Positions 27,368-36,823 are shown, numbered from the stretch's first letter. The stretch is 64,000 bases of DNA from VRUE01 sp963762205 (GCA_963762205.1 CAVXJZ010000006.1:124001-188000), one strand, 5' to 3'. Translations and numbers: made by a program. Notes: generated by a model not told the origin, from the sequence alone.

Positions 27368-28138
27368 TCACGCTGCCGCCTCGACGATCGCGGCGAAGTC
27401 CTCGGGGTCGAGGCCGGCGCCGCCGACCAGCGCCCCGTCGATCTCGGCCCTGCCGAGCAGCTCGGCGGCGTTGGCGGGCTTCACCGAGCCGCCGTAGAGG
27501 ATCCGCACGTCGTCGGCGACGGCGCCGCGCTGGCGGACCACGTCACGGATGAAGGCGGCGGCCTCCTCGGCCTGCTCGGGCGAGGCGGTGCGGCCGGTGC
27601 CGATCGCCCAGATCGGCTCGTAGGCGATCACGACGCGGGCCAGGTCGGTCGGCTCGACCTCGGCGAGGTCGGCCTGCAGCTGGGCCTCGAGCACCGCCTC
27701 GGTCTGGCCGGCGTCGCGCGCCTCCTCGCTCTCGCCGACGCAGAGGATCGGCTCGAGGCCGGCGGCGAGGGCGGCGGGCACCTTGCGCGCCAGGGCCTCG
27801 TCGGTCTCGCCGAAGTGCCGGCGCCGCTCGGAATGGCCGAGGACGACCGCCTCGACTCCAAGCTCCCCCAGCATTGGCGCAGAGACCTCGCCGGTGAAGG
27901 CGCCGGACTCGGCCTCGTGCATGTTCTGGGCGGCAACGCGGACGGCGCTGCCGCGCGAGCGCTCGACCACCTCGGAGAGGGCCGTGAAGGGCGGGCAGAC
28001 GACGACGTCGTGCCGGGTCGCGGCGATGCGCGGTAGCAGCCCGTCGATGAACTCGGCGGCCTCGGCGACGGTCTTGTGCATCTTCCAGTTCGCCGCCAGA
28101 TAGGAGGTGCGCGCGCTGCGCCCGGGCTCGCCCGTCAT
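27368..28138 (-). CDS. tpiA: Triosephosphate isomerase
   Basis: This 256-residue TIM barrel has AANWKMHKTVAEA (catalytic Lys), LGHSERRRHFGE (catalytic His), YEPIWAIGTGR (catalytic Glu) and ILYGGSVKPANAAELL (phosphate loop). It interconverts dihydroxyacetone phosphate and glyceraldehyde-3-phosphate. Its ATG overlaps the pgk stop by ATGA, and gpmI starts 10 nt after it. Confidence 0.96.
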   Translation of the reverse strand: MTGEPGRSARTSYLAANWKMHKTVAEAAEFIDGLLPRIAATRHDVVVCPPFTALSEVVERSRGSAVRVAAQNMHEAESGAFTGEVSAPMLGELGVEAVVLGHSERRRHFGETDEALARKVPAALAAGLEPILCVGESEEARDAGQTEAVLEAQLQADLAEVEPTDLARVVIAYEPIWAIGTGRTASPEQAEEAAAFIRDVVRQRGAVADDVRILYGGSVKPANAAELLGRAEIDGALVGGAGLDPEDFAAIVEAAA

Positions 28139-29364
28139 CCGCGACCAGCTCCGTCGCCCTTCCCCGGGTCCGCCGCGGCGCGGTCCATCAGCGCCTCGAC
28201 CCCGGGCAGCTCCTTCCCCTCCAGCAGCTGCAGCGACGCCCCGCCGCCGGTCGAGAGCCAGTCGACCTCGTCGGCCAGCCCGAAGCGCTGGATCGCGGCG
28301 ACCGAGTCGCCTCCGCCGAGCACGGTCGTCCCCGGCGCGGCGGCGACGGCCTCGGCGACGGTGCGGGTCCCGGCCGCAAAGGGCTCGAGCTCGAAGGCGC
28401 CCATCGGGCCGTTCCAGAGCACCGTCCCGGCGGCCGCGATCGCAGCCGCGTAGCCCGCCGCCGTTCCGGGGCCGATGTCGAGCCCCATCCAGCCGTCCGG
28501 CACGGTCACGCCGTCGCTGTCGCGGACCTCGGTATCGGCATCGAAGCTCCTGCCGAGGACCAGGTCGGCGGGCAGGGTCAGCTCGCAGGTGCTCTCGTCG
28601 GCACGGCGCAACGCCTCCTCGGCGAGCGTCACGCCCTCCTCCTCGACCAGCGAGTCGCCGGTCGGGACGCCCTGAGCACGAAAGAAGCTGAAGGCCATCG
28701 CGCCGCCGACCAGGATCCTCTCGGCGAGGTCGAGGAAGCGGTCGATGACGCCGATCTTGTCGGTCACCTTGGCGCCGCCGAGGACGACGACCAGGGGCCG
28801 CTCGGGCGAATCGACGACCCTGCTCAGCTCGGTCACCTCGCGCTCGAGCAGCAGACCGGCGTAACCCTGCAGGATCCGCGCCACCCCCTCGGTGCTGGCG
28901 TGGGCGCGATGGGCGACGCCGAAGGCGTCGTTGACGTAGAGGTCGGCGAGGGCCGCCAGTGCGTCGGCCAGCTTCGGGTCGTTGGCGGTCTCCCCCGGCT
29001 CGAAGCGCACGTTCTCGAGCAGCAGCACGTCGCCGGGCCCGAGCGCTCCGGCCATCGTCTCCACATCCGAGCCGATCACCGCCGGCGCCTGGCGCACCTC
29101 GGTGCCGAGTAGCTCCGCGAGCCGCTCCCCGACCGGGCGCATCGAGAGCGCGGGGTCGACCTCGCCGCCCGGCCTGCCCAGATGCGAGACGAGGACGACC
29201 GCCGCCCCCCGTTCGCGCAGCAGCTCGATGGTCGGCAGCGCAGCCCGGATGCGCGTGTCGTCGGCGACGCGGCCGCCGTCGAGGGGGACGTTGAAGTCGA
29301 CGCGAACCAGCGCCCGGCGACCCGAGAGCTCGGCGTCGCGGACACTTGCCTTGGCGAAGCTCAA
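28135..29364 (-). CDS. pgk: Phosphoglycerate kinase
   Basis: Pgk makes ATP and 3-phosphoglycerate from 1,3-bisphosphoglycerate. It has RRALVRVDFNVPLDGG, SHLGRPGGEVD, VNDAFGVAHRAHASTEG, VVLGGAKVTDKI and the C-terminal GGGDSVAA with STGGGASLQLLEG. The TTG at 29364 begins the conserved domain 17 nt after the gap stop and gives about 409 residues. A longer ORF extends into gap and is not needed. Confidence 0.95.
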   Translation of the reverse strand: MSFAKASVRDAELSGRRALVRVDFNVPLDGGRVADDTRIRAALPTIELLRERGAAVVLVSHLGRPGGEVDPALSMRPVGERLAELLGTEVRQAPAVIGSDVETMAGALGPGDVLLLENVRFEPGETANDPKLADALAALADLYVNDAFGVAHRAHASTEGVARILQGYAGLLLEREVTELSRVVDSPERPLVVVLGGAKVTDKIGVIDRFLDLAERILVGGAMAFSFFRAQGVPTGDSLVEEEGVTLAEEALRRADESTCELTLPADLVLGRSFDADTEVRDSDGVTVPDGWMGLDIGPGTAAGYAAAIAAAGTVLWNGPMGAFELEPFAAGTRTVAEAVAAAPGTTVLGGGDSVAAIQRFGLADEVDWLSTGGGASLQLLEGKELPGVEALMDRAAADPGKGDGAGRG

Positions 29365-29381
29365 CGCTGCCCCCGGGACGG

Positions 29382-30386
29382 TCAGAGGACCTTGCCCGCG
29401 AGCTCGACGCAGCGGTTCGAGTAGCCCCACTCGTTGTCGTACCAGGCGACCGCCTTGATCATCGCGCCGTCGCCGATCGCCATCGTCTGCTTGGCGTCGA
29501 AGATCGAGGAGTGCGGGTCGCCGACGATGTCGGTGGAGACGATCTCGTCCTCGGTGTAGGAGAGGATTCCCTCGAGCGGGCCCTCGGCGGCGGCCTTGAC
29601 GGCCGCGTTGACCGACTCGGGGTCGGTCGGCTTCGAGGGCGTGAAGACCAGGTCGACGACCGAGCCGGTGGCGACCGGGGCCCGCACCGAGATCCCGTTC
29701 AGCTTGCCGTTCAGCTCCGGCAGCACCAGCCCGACCGCCTTGGCCGCGCCGGTCGTCGTCGGGATCAGGTTGAGGGCCGCGGCCCGCGCACGTCGCAGGT
29801 CCTTGTGGGGCATGTCCTGGAGGCGCTGGTCGGCGGTGTAGGCGTGGATCGTCGTCATCAGCCCGAGCTCGATCCCGAACTCCTGGTGGAGCACCTTGGC
29901 CACCGGCGCCAGACAGTTGGTCGTGCAGGACGCGTTGGAGATTATGTCGTGGCTGTCGCGGTCGTAGGCCTCGTCGAAGTTGACGCCGAGGGCGACCGTC
30001 ACGTCGGGCTCCTTGGCCGGCGCCGAGATGATCACCTTCTTCGCTCCGGCGGAGAGGTGCTTGGCGGCGTCGTCGCGGGCGGTGAAGAGCCCGGTCGACT
30101 CGATCACGACGTCGGCGCCGAGCTCGCCCCAGGGCAGCTCCGCCGGGTCGCGCTCGGAGAGCACCTTGAGCTGGCGCCCGTCGACCGCGATCGAGTCCGG
30201 GCCCGTCGCCACCTCGCCCGGGAAGCGGCCGAGGATCGAGTCGTACTTGAGCAGGTGGGCCATCGTGCCCACGTCGACGAGGTCGTTGACCGCGACGAAC
30301 TCGACGTCCGCGCCCGCCGCGTGGGCGGCGCGGAAGACGTTGCGCCCGATCCGTCCAAAGCCGTTGATGCCCACCTTCACAGACAT
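29382..30386 (-). CDS. gap: Glyceraldehyde-3-phosphate dehydrogenase, type I
   Basis: This 334-residue NAD-dependent enzyme has KVGINGFGRIGRNVFRAA, the catalytic SNASCTTNCLAPV, IHAYTADQRLQD, and WYDNEWGYSNRCVEL. It leads the glycolytic operon. AGGAGGG precedes the ATG, and TAGCAT at 30425-30430 (reverse) is the likely -10, so this key gene has a leader of about 35 nt and a ribosome site. Confidence 0.96.
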   Translation of the reverse strand: MSVKVGINGFGRIGRNVFRAAHAAGADVEFVAVNDLVDVGTMAHLLKYDSILGRFPGEVATGPDSIAVDGRQLKVLSERDPAELPWGELGADVVIESTGLFTARDDAAKHLSAGAKKVIISAPAKEPDVTVALGVNFDEAYDRDSHDIISNASCTTNCLAPVAKVLHQEFGIELGLMTTIHAYTADQRLQDMPHKDLRRARAAALNLIPTTTGAAKAVGLVLPELNGKLNGISVRAPVATGSVVDLVFTPSKPTDPESVNAAVKAAAEGPLEGILSYTEDEIVSTDIVGDPHSSIFDAKQTMAIGDGAMIKAVAWYDNEWGYSNRCVELAGKVL

Positions 30387-30424
30387 TGAGTCAAACCCTC
30401 CTGGAATCGCATGGTGTGCTGCCG

Positions 30425-30430
30425 ATGCTA
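30425..30430 (-). promoter_or_regulatory. -10 element of the glycolytic operon
   Basis: TAGCAT on the reverse strand, about 38 nt before the gap ATG, with AGGAGGG between. Confidence 0.45.
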
Positions 30431-30440
30431 GTGCCCGCCG

Positions 30441-30800
30441 CTACTCGCCGACCGTGACCTCGATCTCGTACCCGTCCGGGTCCTTGAGGAACGCGGAGTA
30501 GGAGCCGGAGCCGTGCGAGCGCTGCTCGCCGGGCTCCGAGACGCTGGTCCCACCGGAGGCGACACCGGCCTCCCAGGACGCCTTGACCGCGACGATCCCG
30601 AGGCCGGAGAAGCTGAGCAGCCCGAAGCCCGGGCGGGGATCGTGGTGGTTGGCGATGAAGAAGACCGGCTTGGCGATGCCCCAGCCGATCGTGCCGTCCT
30701 CCTCGAAGTGGCGCCGCCAGCCAAGGGGCGCGAGCAGCGCGTCGTAGAACGAGGCGCTCCGCTCGAGGTCGGACACCTCCAGGAGAACGTGGTGCAGCAT
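30441..30800 (-). CDS. Glyoxalase/VOC-superfamily protein
   Basis: This 119-residue single-module vicinal oxygen chelate protein starts MLHHVLLEVSDLERSASFYD, with a metal-ligand His early. It ends SYSAFLKDPDGYEIEVTVGE, with the conserved Glu in the last strand. A second possible ligand is in FIANHHDPRPG. Reaction unknown (glyoxalase, dioxygenase and antibiotic-binding relatives share the fold). TAGCCT lies 10 nt before the ATG on the reverse strand. Confidence 0.85.
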   Translation of the reverse strand: MLHHVLLEVSDLERSASFYDALLAPLGWRRHFEEDGTIGWGIAKPVFFIANHHDPRPGFGLLSFSGLGIVAVKASWEAGVASGGTSVSEPGEQRSHGSGSYSAFLKDPDGYEIEVTVGE

Positions 30801-30851
30801 CGGGAGCGAGAGGCTATAGGCGCGTCGACCGGAAGGTCGGCCGGTCGCCGC

Positions 30852-31613
30852 TCAGCCGCCGCGCGGGGTCCAGCGGAAGAAGCGGACCGCGAGCAGCAGG
30901 CCGGCCAGGCCCCAGATCGCGACGACGAGCAGGTGGTCCCAGGCCAGAGCCGGCCCGTTGCCCGGCAGGTAGGCGTCGAAGATCGCCTGGAAGAAGGGCC
31001 TGATCGGGAAGTGGTTGGCGAAGTCGATCACCCCTTCGGGCAGCTCGTCGTCCGGGACGAAGACGCCGGAGAGGAAGTAGAGCGGCAGCAGCAGGACGTT
31101 GACGATCGGCGCCGCCGCGTCCTGCGAGGGGATCAGCGCGGTGAGCGCGATCCCGAGGCAGCAGAAGGAGGCGGCTCCGACGGCGAGCACCGCCAGCAGG
31201 TCCGGCGCCCGCTGCCAGGGGATGGGGACGCCGTAGAGGACCCTGCCGAGCGCGGAGACGAGGGCGAGCATCACCACGGCGACGACGACCGAGTTGCCGA
31301 TCCGCCCGGCGATGAAGACCCAGGCGGGCATCGGCGTGCCCCGGCCCCGCTTGAGGCGGCCGTCCTCGCGGGCGATGACCAGCGACATCGCCAGGGTCTG
31401 CATCGTCGCCGAGACCGTCGAGAGCGTGATGATCGCCGGCACGTAGTAGGTGGTGACCTCGATCCCGCCCCGGCCGCCGACCGTCTGGTCGCCGAAGATC
31501 GTGGCGAAGATCAGCAGCAGAACGACCGGGAACAGGACCGTGAAGAAGACCGCGGCCGGATTGCGCCAGAAGACCTTCTGGTCGTAGCGGAGCTGGTGCA
31601 GGAGGAGCGTCAT
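30852..31613 (-). CDS. ABC-2 type transporter permease
   Basis: This 253-residue membrane protein has about six hydrophobic helices, e.g. VFFTVLFPVVLLLIFATIFG, SVVVAVVMLALVSALGRVLY and LLVVAIWGLAGLLLAVRFF. The RQ-like start (LLHQLRYDQKVFWRNPAAVF) is typical of ABC-2 exporters of drugs, lipids or polysaccharides. It overlaps the ATPase stop by 4 nt (ATGA). Confidence 0.9.
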   Translation of the reverse strand: MTLLLHQLRYDQKVFWRNPAAVFFTVLFPVVLLLIFATIFGDQTVGGRGGIEVTTYYVPAIITLSTVSATMQTLAMSLVIAREDGRLKRGRGTPMPAWVFIAGRIGNSVVVAVVMLALVSALGRVLYGVPIPWQRAPDLLAVLAVGAASFCCLGIALTALIPSQDAAAPIVNVLLLPLYFLSGVFVPDDELPEGVIDFANHFPIRPFFQAIFDAYLPGNGPALAWDHLLVVAIWGLAGLLLAVRFFRWTPRGG

Positions 31614-32461
31614 TCCTGCTCGGTCAGCTCCAGGTAGACGTCCTCGAGGCTGGGGCGGGTGACTTCCAGGTTCTCGAGCCGGACGCCCTTGGCGAGCGCC
31701 TCGCCGGTCAGCTCGTTGAGGGTGCGGACCGGCGTCGTCGTCTCCAGCGAGACGTCCTCGCCGTCGCGCCGGTAGCTGATCCGGGCCGGCTGGCCCTCGC
31801 GGTCGCCGAGGTCCTCCGGCGTCCCGCGGGCGACCACCTCGCCGCCGGCGATGATCGCGACCCTGTCGGCGAGGCGCTGCGCCTCGTCCATGTAGTGGGT
31901 CGTGAGGAAGACCGTCTTGCCGAGGTCGCGGAGGCCCGAGACGACGTCCCAGGCCTGACGGCGGGCCTTGGGGTCGAAGCCGGTCGTCGGCTCGTCGAGG
32001 AAGAGCAGCTCCGGGTCGCCGATCAGCGCCATGCCGACGTCGAGGCGGCGCTGCTGGCCACCGGAGAGCTTGCCGGCGCGGGTCCCCGCGCTGCCCTCGA
32101 GGCCGACCGCGGCGACCACCTCCTCGACCGGCCGCGGCGAGCGGTAGTAGCCGGCGAACAGCGCCAGCGACTCGGCCACGGTCAGGTAGGGGTCGAGCCT
32201 GCAGCTCTGCAGGACGATGCCGATCCGCTCGCGCCAGGCGCGCCCGGCGCGCCGTGGGTCCTCGCCGAGCACCGAGACCTCGCCCCCGTCGCGGTCGCGG
32301 TAGCCCTCGAGCATCTCGACCGTGGTCGTCTTGCCGGCCCCGTTGGGGCCGAGGAAGGCGAAGACCTCCCCCCGCCTCACCTCGAGGTCGATGCCGCGCA
32401 CGGCCTCGAGCTCGCCGTAGCTCTTGCGCAAGTCGCGGACGGATATGACCGAATCGGACAC
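31610..32461 (-). CDS. ABC exporter ATP-binding protein
   Basis: This 283-residue ATPase has Walker A FLGPNGAGKTTTVEMLEG, Q-loop VLQSCRLDP, signature LSGGQQRRLDVGMAL, Walker B LLFLDEPTTGFDP and a switch His (LTTHYMDEAQ), plus a DUF4162-like C-terminus. The GTG at 32461 starts the domain, but the upstream rapZ frame runs straight into it without a stop, so an automatic call would fuse the two. Partner is the ABC-2 permease downstream. Confidence 0.92.
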   Translation of the reverse strand: MSDSVISVRDLRKSYGELEAVRGIDLEVRRGEVFAFLGPNGAGKTTTVEMLEGYRDRDGGEVSVLGEDPRRAGRAWRERIGIVLQSCRLDPYLTVAESLALFAGYYRSPRPVEEVVAAVGLEGSAGTRAGKLSGGQQRRLDVGMALIGDPELLFLDEPTTGFDPKARRQAWDVVSGLRDLGKTVFLTTHYMDEAQRLADRVAIIAGGEVVARGTPEDLGDREGQPARISYRRDGEDVSLETTTPVRTLNELTGEALAKGVRLENLEVTRPSLEDVYLELTEQE

Positions 32462-33433
32462 GGCGCGCGATTCTAGGGCGACACGGGTCGGGGGGCCCTC
32501 AACCGAACCTCCCCGCTGTTGTGAGGGCGAGGGCCCCCGACCCGTGCTCAGCTCCAGTTCGGCGTCGCTGTGCTTGACCCGGACGACGACGTCGGCGCGT
32601 CCCTCGAGATCGCGCCGGATGCGGTCGGCCACGGTCACCGAGCGGTGCCTGCCGCCGGTGCAGCCGATCGCGATCGTCAGGTGGCTCTTGCCCTCGGCGA
32701 CGTAGGCGGGGACGAGGAACTCGAGAAGCGGCAGCAGGCGCCCATAGAACTCGCCCGCCTGGGTCCCGGACTCGACGTATTCGCGGACGGCGAGGTCGTG
32801 GCCGGTCAGCGGCCGCAGCTCGTCGACGTAGTGGGGGTTGGGCAGGAAGCGGACGTCGAGGGTGAGGTCGGCGTCGCGGGGCGGGCCGTTCTTGAAGCCG
32901 AAGGTGAGCAGCGTGAGGGCGAGCCCGGGGCTCTCCTCGAGCCCGAGCATGTCCTCCCGTATCCGCTGCCTCAGCATCGCCCCGGTCAGGTCGCTGGTCG
33001 AGATCACGACGTCGGCGCGCTCGCGCAGGGGGCCGAGCAGCTCGCGCTCCGCGCGGATCCCCTCGGTGATGCTGCGGTCGGGGGCAAGCGGGTGGCGGCG
33101 GCGGGTCTCCTTGTAGCGGTCGACCAGGGTCTCCTCGTCGGCCTCGAGGAAGAGCACCCTCACCTGCAGGCCGTCGGCCTGCAGCTCGTCGAGCACCTGC
33201 AGCAGCTCGTCGAAGTAGTCGCCCCCGCGAACGTCGGAGACGACCGCGGCGCGCTGCACGCCGCTGCCGGGATGGCGGAAGAGCTCGCCGAGGCTGCCGA
33301 TCATGCGCGGCGGCAGGTTGTCGACGCAGAAGTAGCCGCCGTCCTCGAAGGCGGCGATCGCTTCCGACTTGCCGGCGCCGGACTGCCCGGTGATGACGAC
33401 CAGGCTGACGTCGTTCTCGGGGAGCCCGGCCAC
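32462..33433 (-). CDS. rapZ: RapZ-family nucleotide-binding protein, stop codon lost
   Basis: P-loop ITGQSGAGKSEAIAAFEDGG is followed by YFCVDNLPPRMIG, DVRGGDYFDELL and the C-terminal domain FGFKNGPPRDADLTLDVRFL, PHYVDELRPLTG, IGCTGGRHRSVTVAD. RapZ/YvcJ proteins bind nucleotides; in E. coli RapZ directs decay of the glmZ sRNA. The conserved domain ends near 32549 (VKHSDAELEL). There the in-frame stop expected for the family is absent, but an out-of-frame TGA sits at that exact spot, suggesting an indel. The frame then passes through a hairpin into the ABC ATPase. GTG start, 5 nt after the uvrC stop. Confidence 0.88.
32482..32546. terminator. 18-bp hairpin between rapZ and the ABC ATPase
   Basis: The arms at 32482-32500 and 32529-32546 pair through CACGGGTCGGGGG and its complement with a single bulged G. 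It lies inside the fused open frame, which argues that rapZ should end before it. Confidence 0.6.
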
Positions 33434-33437
33434 CTCC

Positions 33438-35387
33438 TCAGCCCGTCCTGTTGAGCTGCTCGTGGATCTCCCGGGCCAGCTTGCCGGGCACGCCGGGCAC
33501 CGCCTCGAGCTCCTCGCGCGTCGCCGCGAGAAAGCGCTCCGGGGAGCCGAAGTGCTGGAGCAGGGCACGCTTGCGGACCGGGCCGACCCCCTTCAGCTCG
33601 TCGAGCACGGAACCTGTCATGGCCCGGTCGCGGCGGCCCCTGTGGTGCTCGATCGCGAAGCGATGCGCCTCGTCGCGGACCCGCTGCAGGAGCTTCGACG
33701 CCTCCGAGTCGGCGGGCAGGTCGATCGGCGCCGCCCGGCCCGGCAGGTGGACCTCCTCGAGCCGCTTGGCGAGGCCGATCACGGTCACGCTCCGTTCGAC
33801 GAAGGGCCGCAGGGCGCGCATCCCGGCCGTCAGCTGCCCCTTGCCGCCGTCGATCACAACGAGGCCCGGAAGGGCGGCGAAGCTCTCATCGCGCTTGCCG
33901 TCGTGAGGGGAGAGATCGACCTGCTCGAGGTAGCGGGCGGCACGACGCGAGAGGACCTCTTCCATGGACGCGAAATCATCGGGGCCCGCCCGCGGCGGAC
34001 GCGGGGGGACGCCGCCGTCCACCTCTGACTCCCTGGCGGTGTCCGGGAGCAGAGCACGCGGGCGGAACGTGATCCTGAATCGGCGGTAGTCGGCCTTCTT
34101 CGTCGCACCCCCCTGGAACACGACCATCGAGGCAACGGTGTGCTCGCCGCCGATGTTCGAGATGTCGAAGCCCTCGATGCGGACCGGCAGCTCCTCCATG
34201 CCGAGCGCGTCGCGCAGGTCCGCCAGCGACTCGACCCGGCGCTGGCGCCGATGCTCGCGGCGCAGGCGGTCCTGGTCGAGGGCGAGCTTCGCGTTGCGCT
34301 CGGCGAGCTCGCGCAGGCGCCGCTTGTCGCCGCGCTCGGCGACGCGCACCTCGACCGGGGCGCCGCGGCGCTCGCCGAGCGCCTCGGCGAGCAGCTCGGC
34401 TCGATCGCCCAGGTAGGGGCCGACGACGATCGTCTTCGGGATCGAGGGCGACGCGGAGTAGTACTGGCCGATGAACTCCTCGGCGACCTCGGCCCGCTCG
34501 CGCTCGGCACGGTTCTCGAGGTAGAAGCTCTGCCGCTCGGCGAGGATGCCGTCGCGGACCTGGAAGACCTGGACGTTGGCGTCGGCGCCCTCGGCGGCGA
34601 CGCCGATCAGGTCGGCGGTGCCGACCGAGCCGCCGGCGATCCGCTGGCGCTCGAACAGCGACCTGATCGCCGCCAGCCGGTCGCGGTGGATCGCCGCCCG
34701 CTCGAACTCGCGCCCGGCGGCGGCCTGCTCCATCTTCGCCTGCTCGTCGGCCTCGACCTGCCGGTAGCGGCCGGAGAGGAAGTCGACGATCGCATCGATG
34801 TTGCGGCGGTACTCCTCCCGGCTGACGTAGCCGACGCAGGGCGCTCCGCAGCGCTTGATGTAGTAGTCGAGGCACGGGTTGCCCGAGCGGCGGCCCGGCT
34901 CCGCCCCCTCGCAGGTTCGGAACTGGAAGAGCTTGCCGAGCAGATCGAGGGTCTCACGCACGCGCTTGGCGCTCGAGAAGGGGCCGAAATAGGCGCGGCC
35001 GGAGCGGTGCTTCTCGCGGGTGAAGTAGACGCGCGGGTACTCCTCGTCGAGGCTGACGGCGACGTAGGGATAGGACTTGTCGTCGCGCAGGCGGATGTTG
35101 AAGCGCGGCCGGTGCCGCTTGATGAAGCTCTGCTCGGCGAGCAGCGCCTCGGCCTCGTTGGCGGTGACCAGCACCTCGAAGCGGTCGACCCGCGAGGTGA
35201 GCCGGGTCTCGCCGCCGGAGAAGTGCGAGGCGACCCGTTTGCGGATCGACCGAGCCTTGCCGACGTAGAGCAGCTCACCGCGCTCGTCGTAGAAGAGGTA
35301 GACGCCCGGGGAGTCGGGTAGCTCGCGACGCCGCTGCGCGATCCGCTCCGCGCGCGAGGCGCCGTCGTCGTGCTCGTCGTGGGCCAC
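33438..35387 (-). CDS. uvrC: Excinuclease ABC subunit C
   Basis: UvrC makes both incisions in nucleotide excision repair. The 649-residue protein has the GIY-YIG-type nuclease (PGVYLFYDERGELLYVGKA), a UVR motif (MEQAAAGREFERAAIHRDRL), the RNase H-like domain (RIEGFDISNIGGEHTVASMV, LVVIDGGKGQL) and a C-terminal HhH (LKGVGPVRKRALLQHFGS). The GTG at 35387 lies 7 nt after TACTCT, so I place the start there and not at the longer upstream frame. It overlaps in function with RapZ only by conserved position in actinobacteria. Confidence 0.95.
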   Translation of the reverse strand: MAHDEHDDGASRAERIAQRRRELPDSPGVYLFYDERGELLYVGKARSIRKRVASHFSGGETRLTSRVDRFEVLVTANEAEALLAEQSFIKRHRPRFNIRLRDDKSYPYVAVSLDEEYPRVYFTREKHRSGRAYFGPFSSAKRVRETLDLLGKLFQFRTCEGAEPGRRSGNPCLDYYIKRCGAPCVGYVSREEYRRNIDAIVDFLSGRYRQVEADEQAKMEQAAAGREFERAAIHRDRLAAIRSLFERQRIAGGSVGTADLIGVAAEGADANVQVFQVRDGILAERQSFYLENRAERERAEVAEEFIGQYYSASPSIPKTIVVGPYLGDRAELLAEALGERRGAPVEVRVAERGDKRRLRELAERNAKLALDQDRLRREHRRQRRVESLADLRDALGMEELPVRIEGFDISNIGGEHTVASMVVFQGGATKKADYRRFRITFRPRALLPDTARESEVDGGVPPRPPRAGPDDFASMEEVLSRRAARYLEQVDLSPHDGKRDESFAALPGLVVIDGGKGQLTAGMRALRPFVERSVTVIGLAKRLEEVHLPGRAAPIDLPADSEASKLLQRVRDEAHRFAIEHHRGRRDRAMTGSVLDELKGVGPVRKRALLQHFGSPERFLAATREELEAVPGVPGKLAREIHEQLNRTG

Positions 35388-35394
35388 CGACCAA

Positions 35395-35400
35395 AGAGTA
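35395..35400 (-). promoter_or_regulatory. -10 element for leaderless uvrC
   Basis: On the reverse strand TACTCT, then 7 nt, then GTG at 35387. Confidence 0.55.
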
Positions 35401-35452
35401 GGCTCCTGGCCCCTCGGCCAAACCCACACGCAGATACGGAGATAGCGCACTG

Positions 35453-36277
35453 ATGAGCAGCCAGACCCCGAGCCCGCCCGAGCTGAAGACGCTCGAGCTG
35501 GAGATCGACGGCCAGATCGGCACCCTGACCCTGAGCCGGCCCGACGCCTTCAACGCGATGAGCCCGGAGATGATCCTCGAGATGACCGTCGTCTTCGCCT
35601 GGCTGGCGGACCGCTCCGCGCTGCGGGCGCTGATCGTCACCGGCGCCGGCAAGGCGTTCTGCGCCGGCGGCGACGTCAACACCTTCCAGGACGGCGTCCG
35701 ATCCGAGGAGATCGACCTGCCATCGGAGGTGCGGCGAGGGGCCGAGGCGCTGCACCAGGCGATCGTCGACCTGCGGCGCATCCCCTTCCCCGTGATCGCC
35801 GCCGTCAACGGGCCCGCCGCCGGCGCGGGCTTCTCGCTGGCGCTCGCCTGCGACACGCGGATCGCCTCCGAGAGCGCCTTCTTCGCCTGCGCCTACGGGC
35901 GGATAGGCGCCTCCCCGGACGGCGGCATGACCTACTTCCTGCCACGGGTGGTCGGCCCCAGCCGGGCGCTGGAGCTGCTCCTCGAGGACCCGAACATGGG
36001 CGCCGCCGACGCTCTCGGCGAGCGGCTGGTGACCGACGTGGTCGCGCCGGAGGAGCTGATGGAGACGGCGCGGGAGCGGGCGGAGAAGCTGGCGGCGAAG
36101 GCGCCCTACTACGTGAAGATGGCCAAACGGCTCTGCGGGGTCAGCATCGAGAACAGCCTCACCGAGCACCTGCAGCTCGAGCGGCACGGGATCGCCGACA
36201 GCATGGCGACCGAGGACCTGAGGGTGGGGGTCGAGGCGTTCTTCGGCGGCGACAAGGCCGAGTTCAGCGGCCGCTGA
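35453..36277 (+). CDS. Enoyl-CoA hydratase/isomerase family protein
   Basis: This 274-residue crotonase-fold protein has the oxyanion-hole segments ALIVTGAGKAFCAGGDVNTF and AAVNGPAAGAGFSLALACDT. The Glu usual in hydratases is replaced at the second catalytic position (YGRIGASPDGG has Asp), so hydratase versus isomerase activity is uncertain. Likely fatty acid or aromatic degradation. It is divergent from uvrC; AGATAGCG upstream is a weak -10 candidate. Confidence 0.88.
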   Translation: MSSQTPSPPELKTLELEIDGQIGTLTLSRPDAFNAMSPEMILEMTVVFAWLADRSALRALIVTGAGKAFCAGGDVNTFQDGVRSEEIDLPSEVRRGAEALHQAIVDLRRIPFPVIAAVNGPAAGAGFSLALACDTRIASESAFFACAYGRIGASPDGGMTYFLPRVVGPSRALELLLEDPNMGAADALGERLVTDVVAPEELMETARERAEKLAAKAPYYVKMAKRLCGVSIENSLTEHLQLERHGIADSMATEDLRVGVEAFFGGDKAEFSGR

Positions 36278-36373
36278 ACCGCGGCGGCGCCCGCCCCGTA
36301 TCAGAGGACTAGTGTTTGCCCCAGCCCCTCGGCACAGAGGCCGCTCGACCCTCCTCCCAGGAAAGGACCCCGC

Positions 36374-36823
36374 ATGAAGAAGGTCGCCGCTCCGCTCGTC
36401 CTAGTCCTCGCCGCTCTCGCGCTCGCCGCCTGCGGAAGCAGCGACAGCGGCTCCACGTCGGCGCCTGAGACAACCGCCGAATCGACGGGCGCGAACGCCG
36501 GCGGAGCGGGTGGCGGAGAAGGCTCGGGCGGCAGCTCGGTCGTCGAGGTCGAAGCGGTCGACGGAGCCGGCCTCGAATACACCTCCGACCAGGCGACGGC
36601 CAAGGCGGGCCAGGTCTCGATCGACTTCAACAACCCCCAGGGGCTCAGCCACGACGTCGCGGTCGAAAACGCCGCCGGGGAAACGATCGGCCAGACCGAC
36701 CTGGTCGCCGACGGCTCGACCACGGCGACGATCGGCGACCTCGAACCGGGCGAATACACCTTCTACTGCACGGTTCCCGGGCACCGCGAAGCCGGCATGG
36801 AAGGCACGCTCACAGTCGAATAG
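36374..36823 (+). CDS. Cupredoxin (plastocyanin-like) lipoprotein
   Basis: This 149-residue lipoprotein has lipobox LALAACGSS, a Ser/Gly/Thr linker and one blue-copper domain. Ligands are visible: His in GLSHDVAVE, and Cys, His, Met in YCTVPGHREAGMEG. This suggests a type 1 copper electron carrier on the outer face of the membrane. AGGAAAGGA precedes the ATG, and TAGTGT lies about 60 nt upstream. Confidence 0.92.
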   Translation: MKKVAAPLVLVLAALALAACGSSDSGSTSAPETTAESTGANAGGAGGGEGSGGSSVVEVEAVDGAGLEYTSDQATAKAGQVSIDFNNPQGLSHDVAVENAAGETIGQTDLVADGSTTATIGDLEPGEYTFYCTVPGHREAGMEGTLTVE

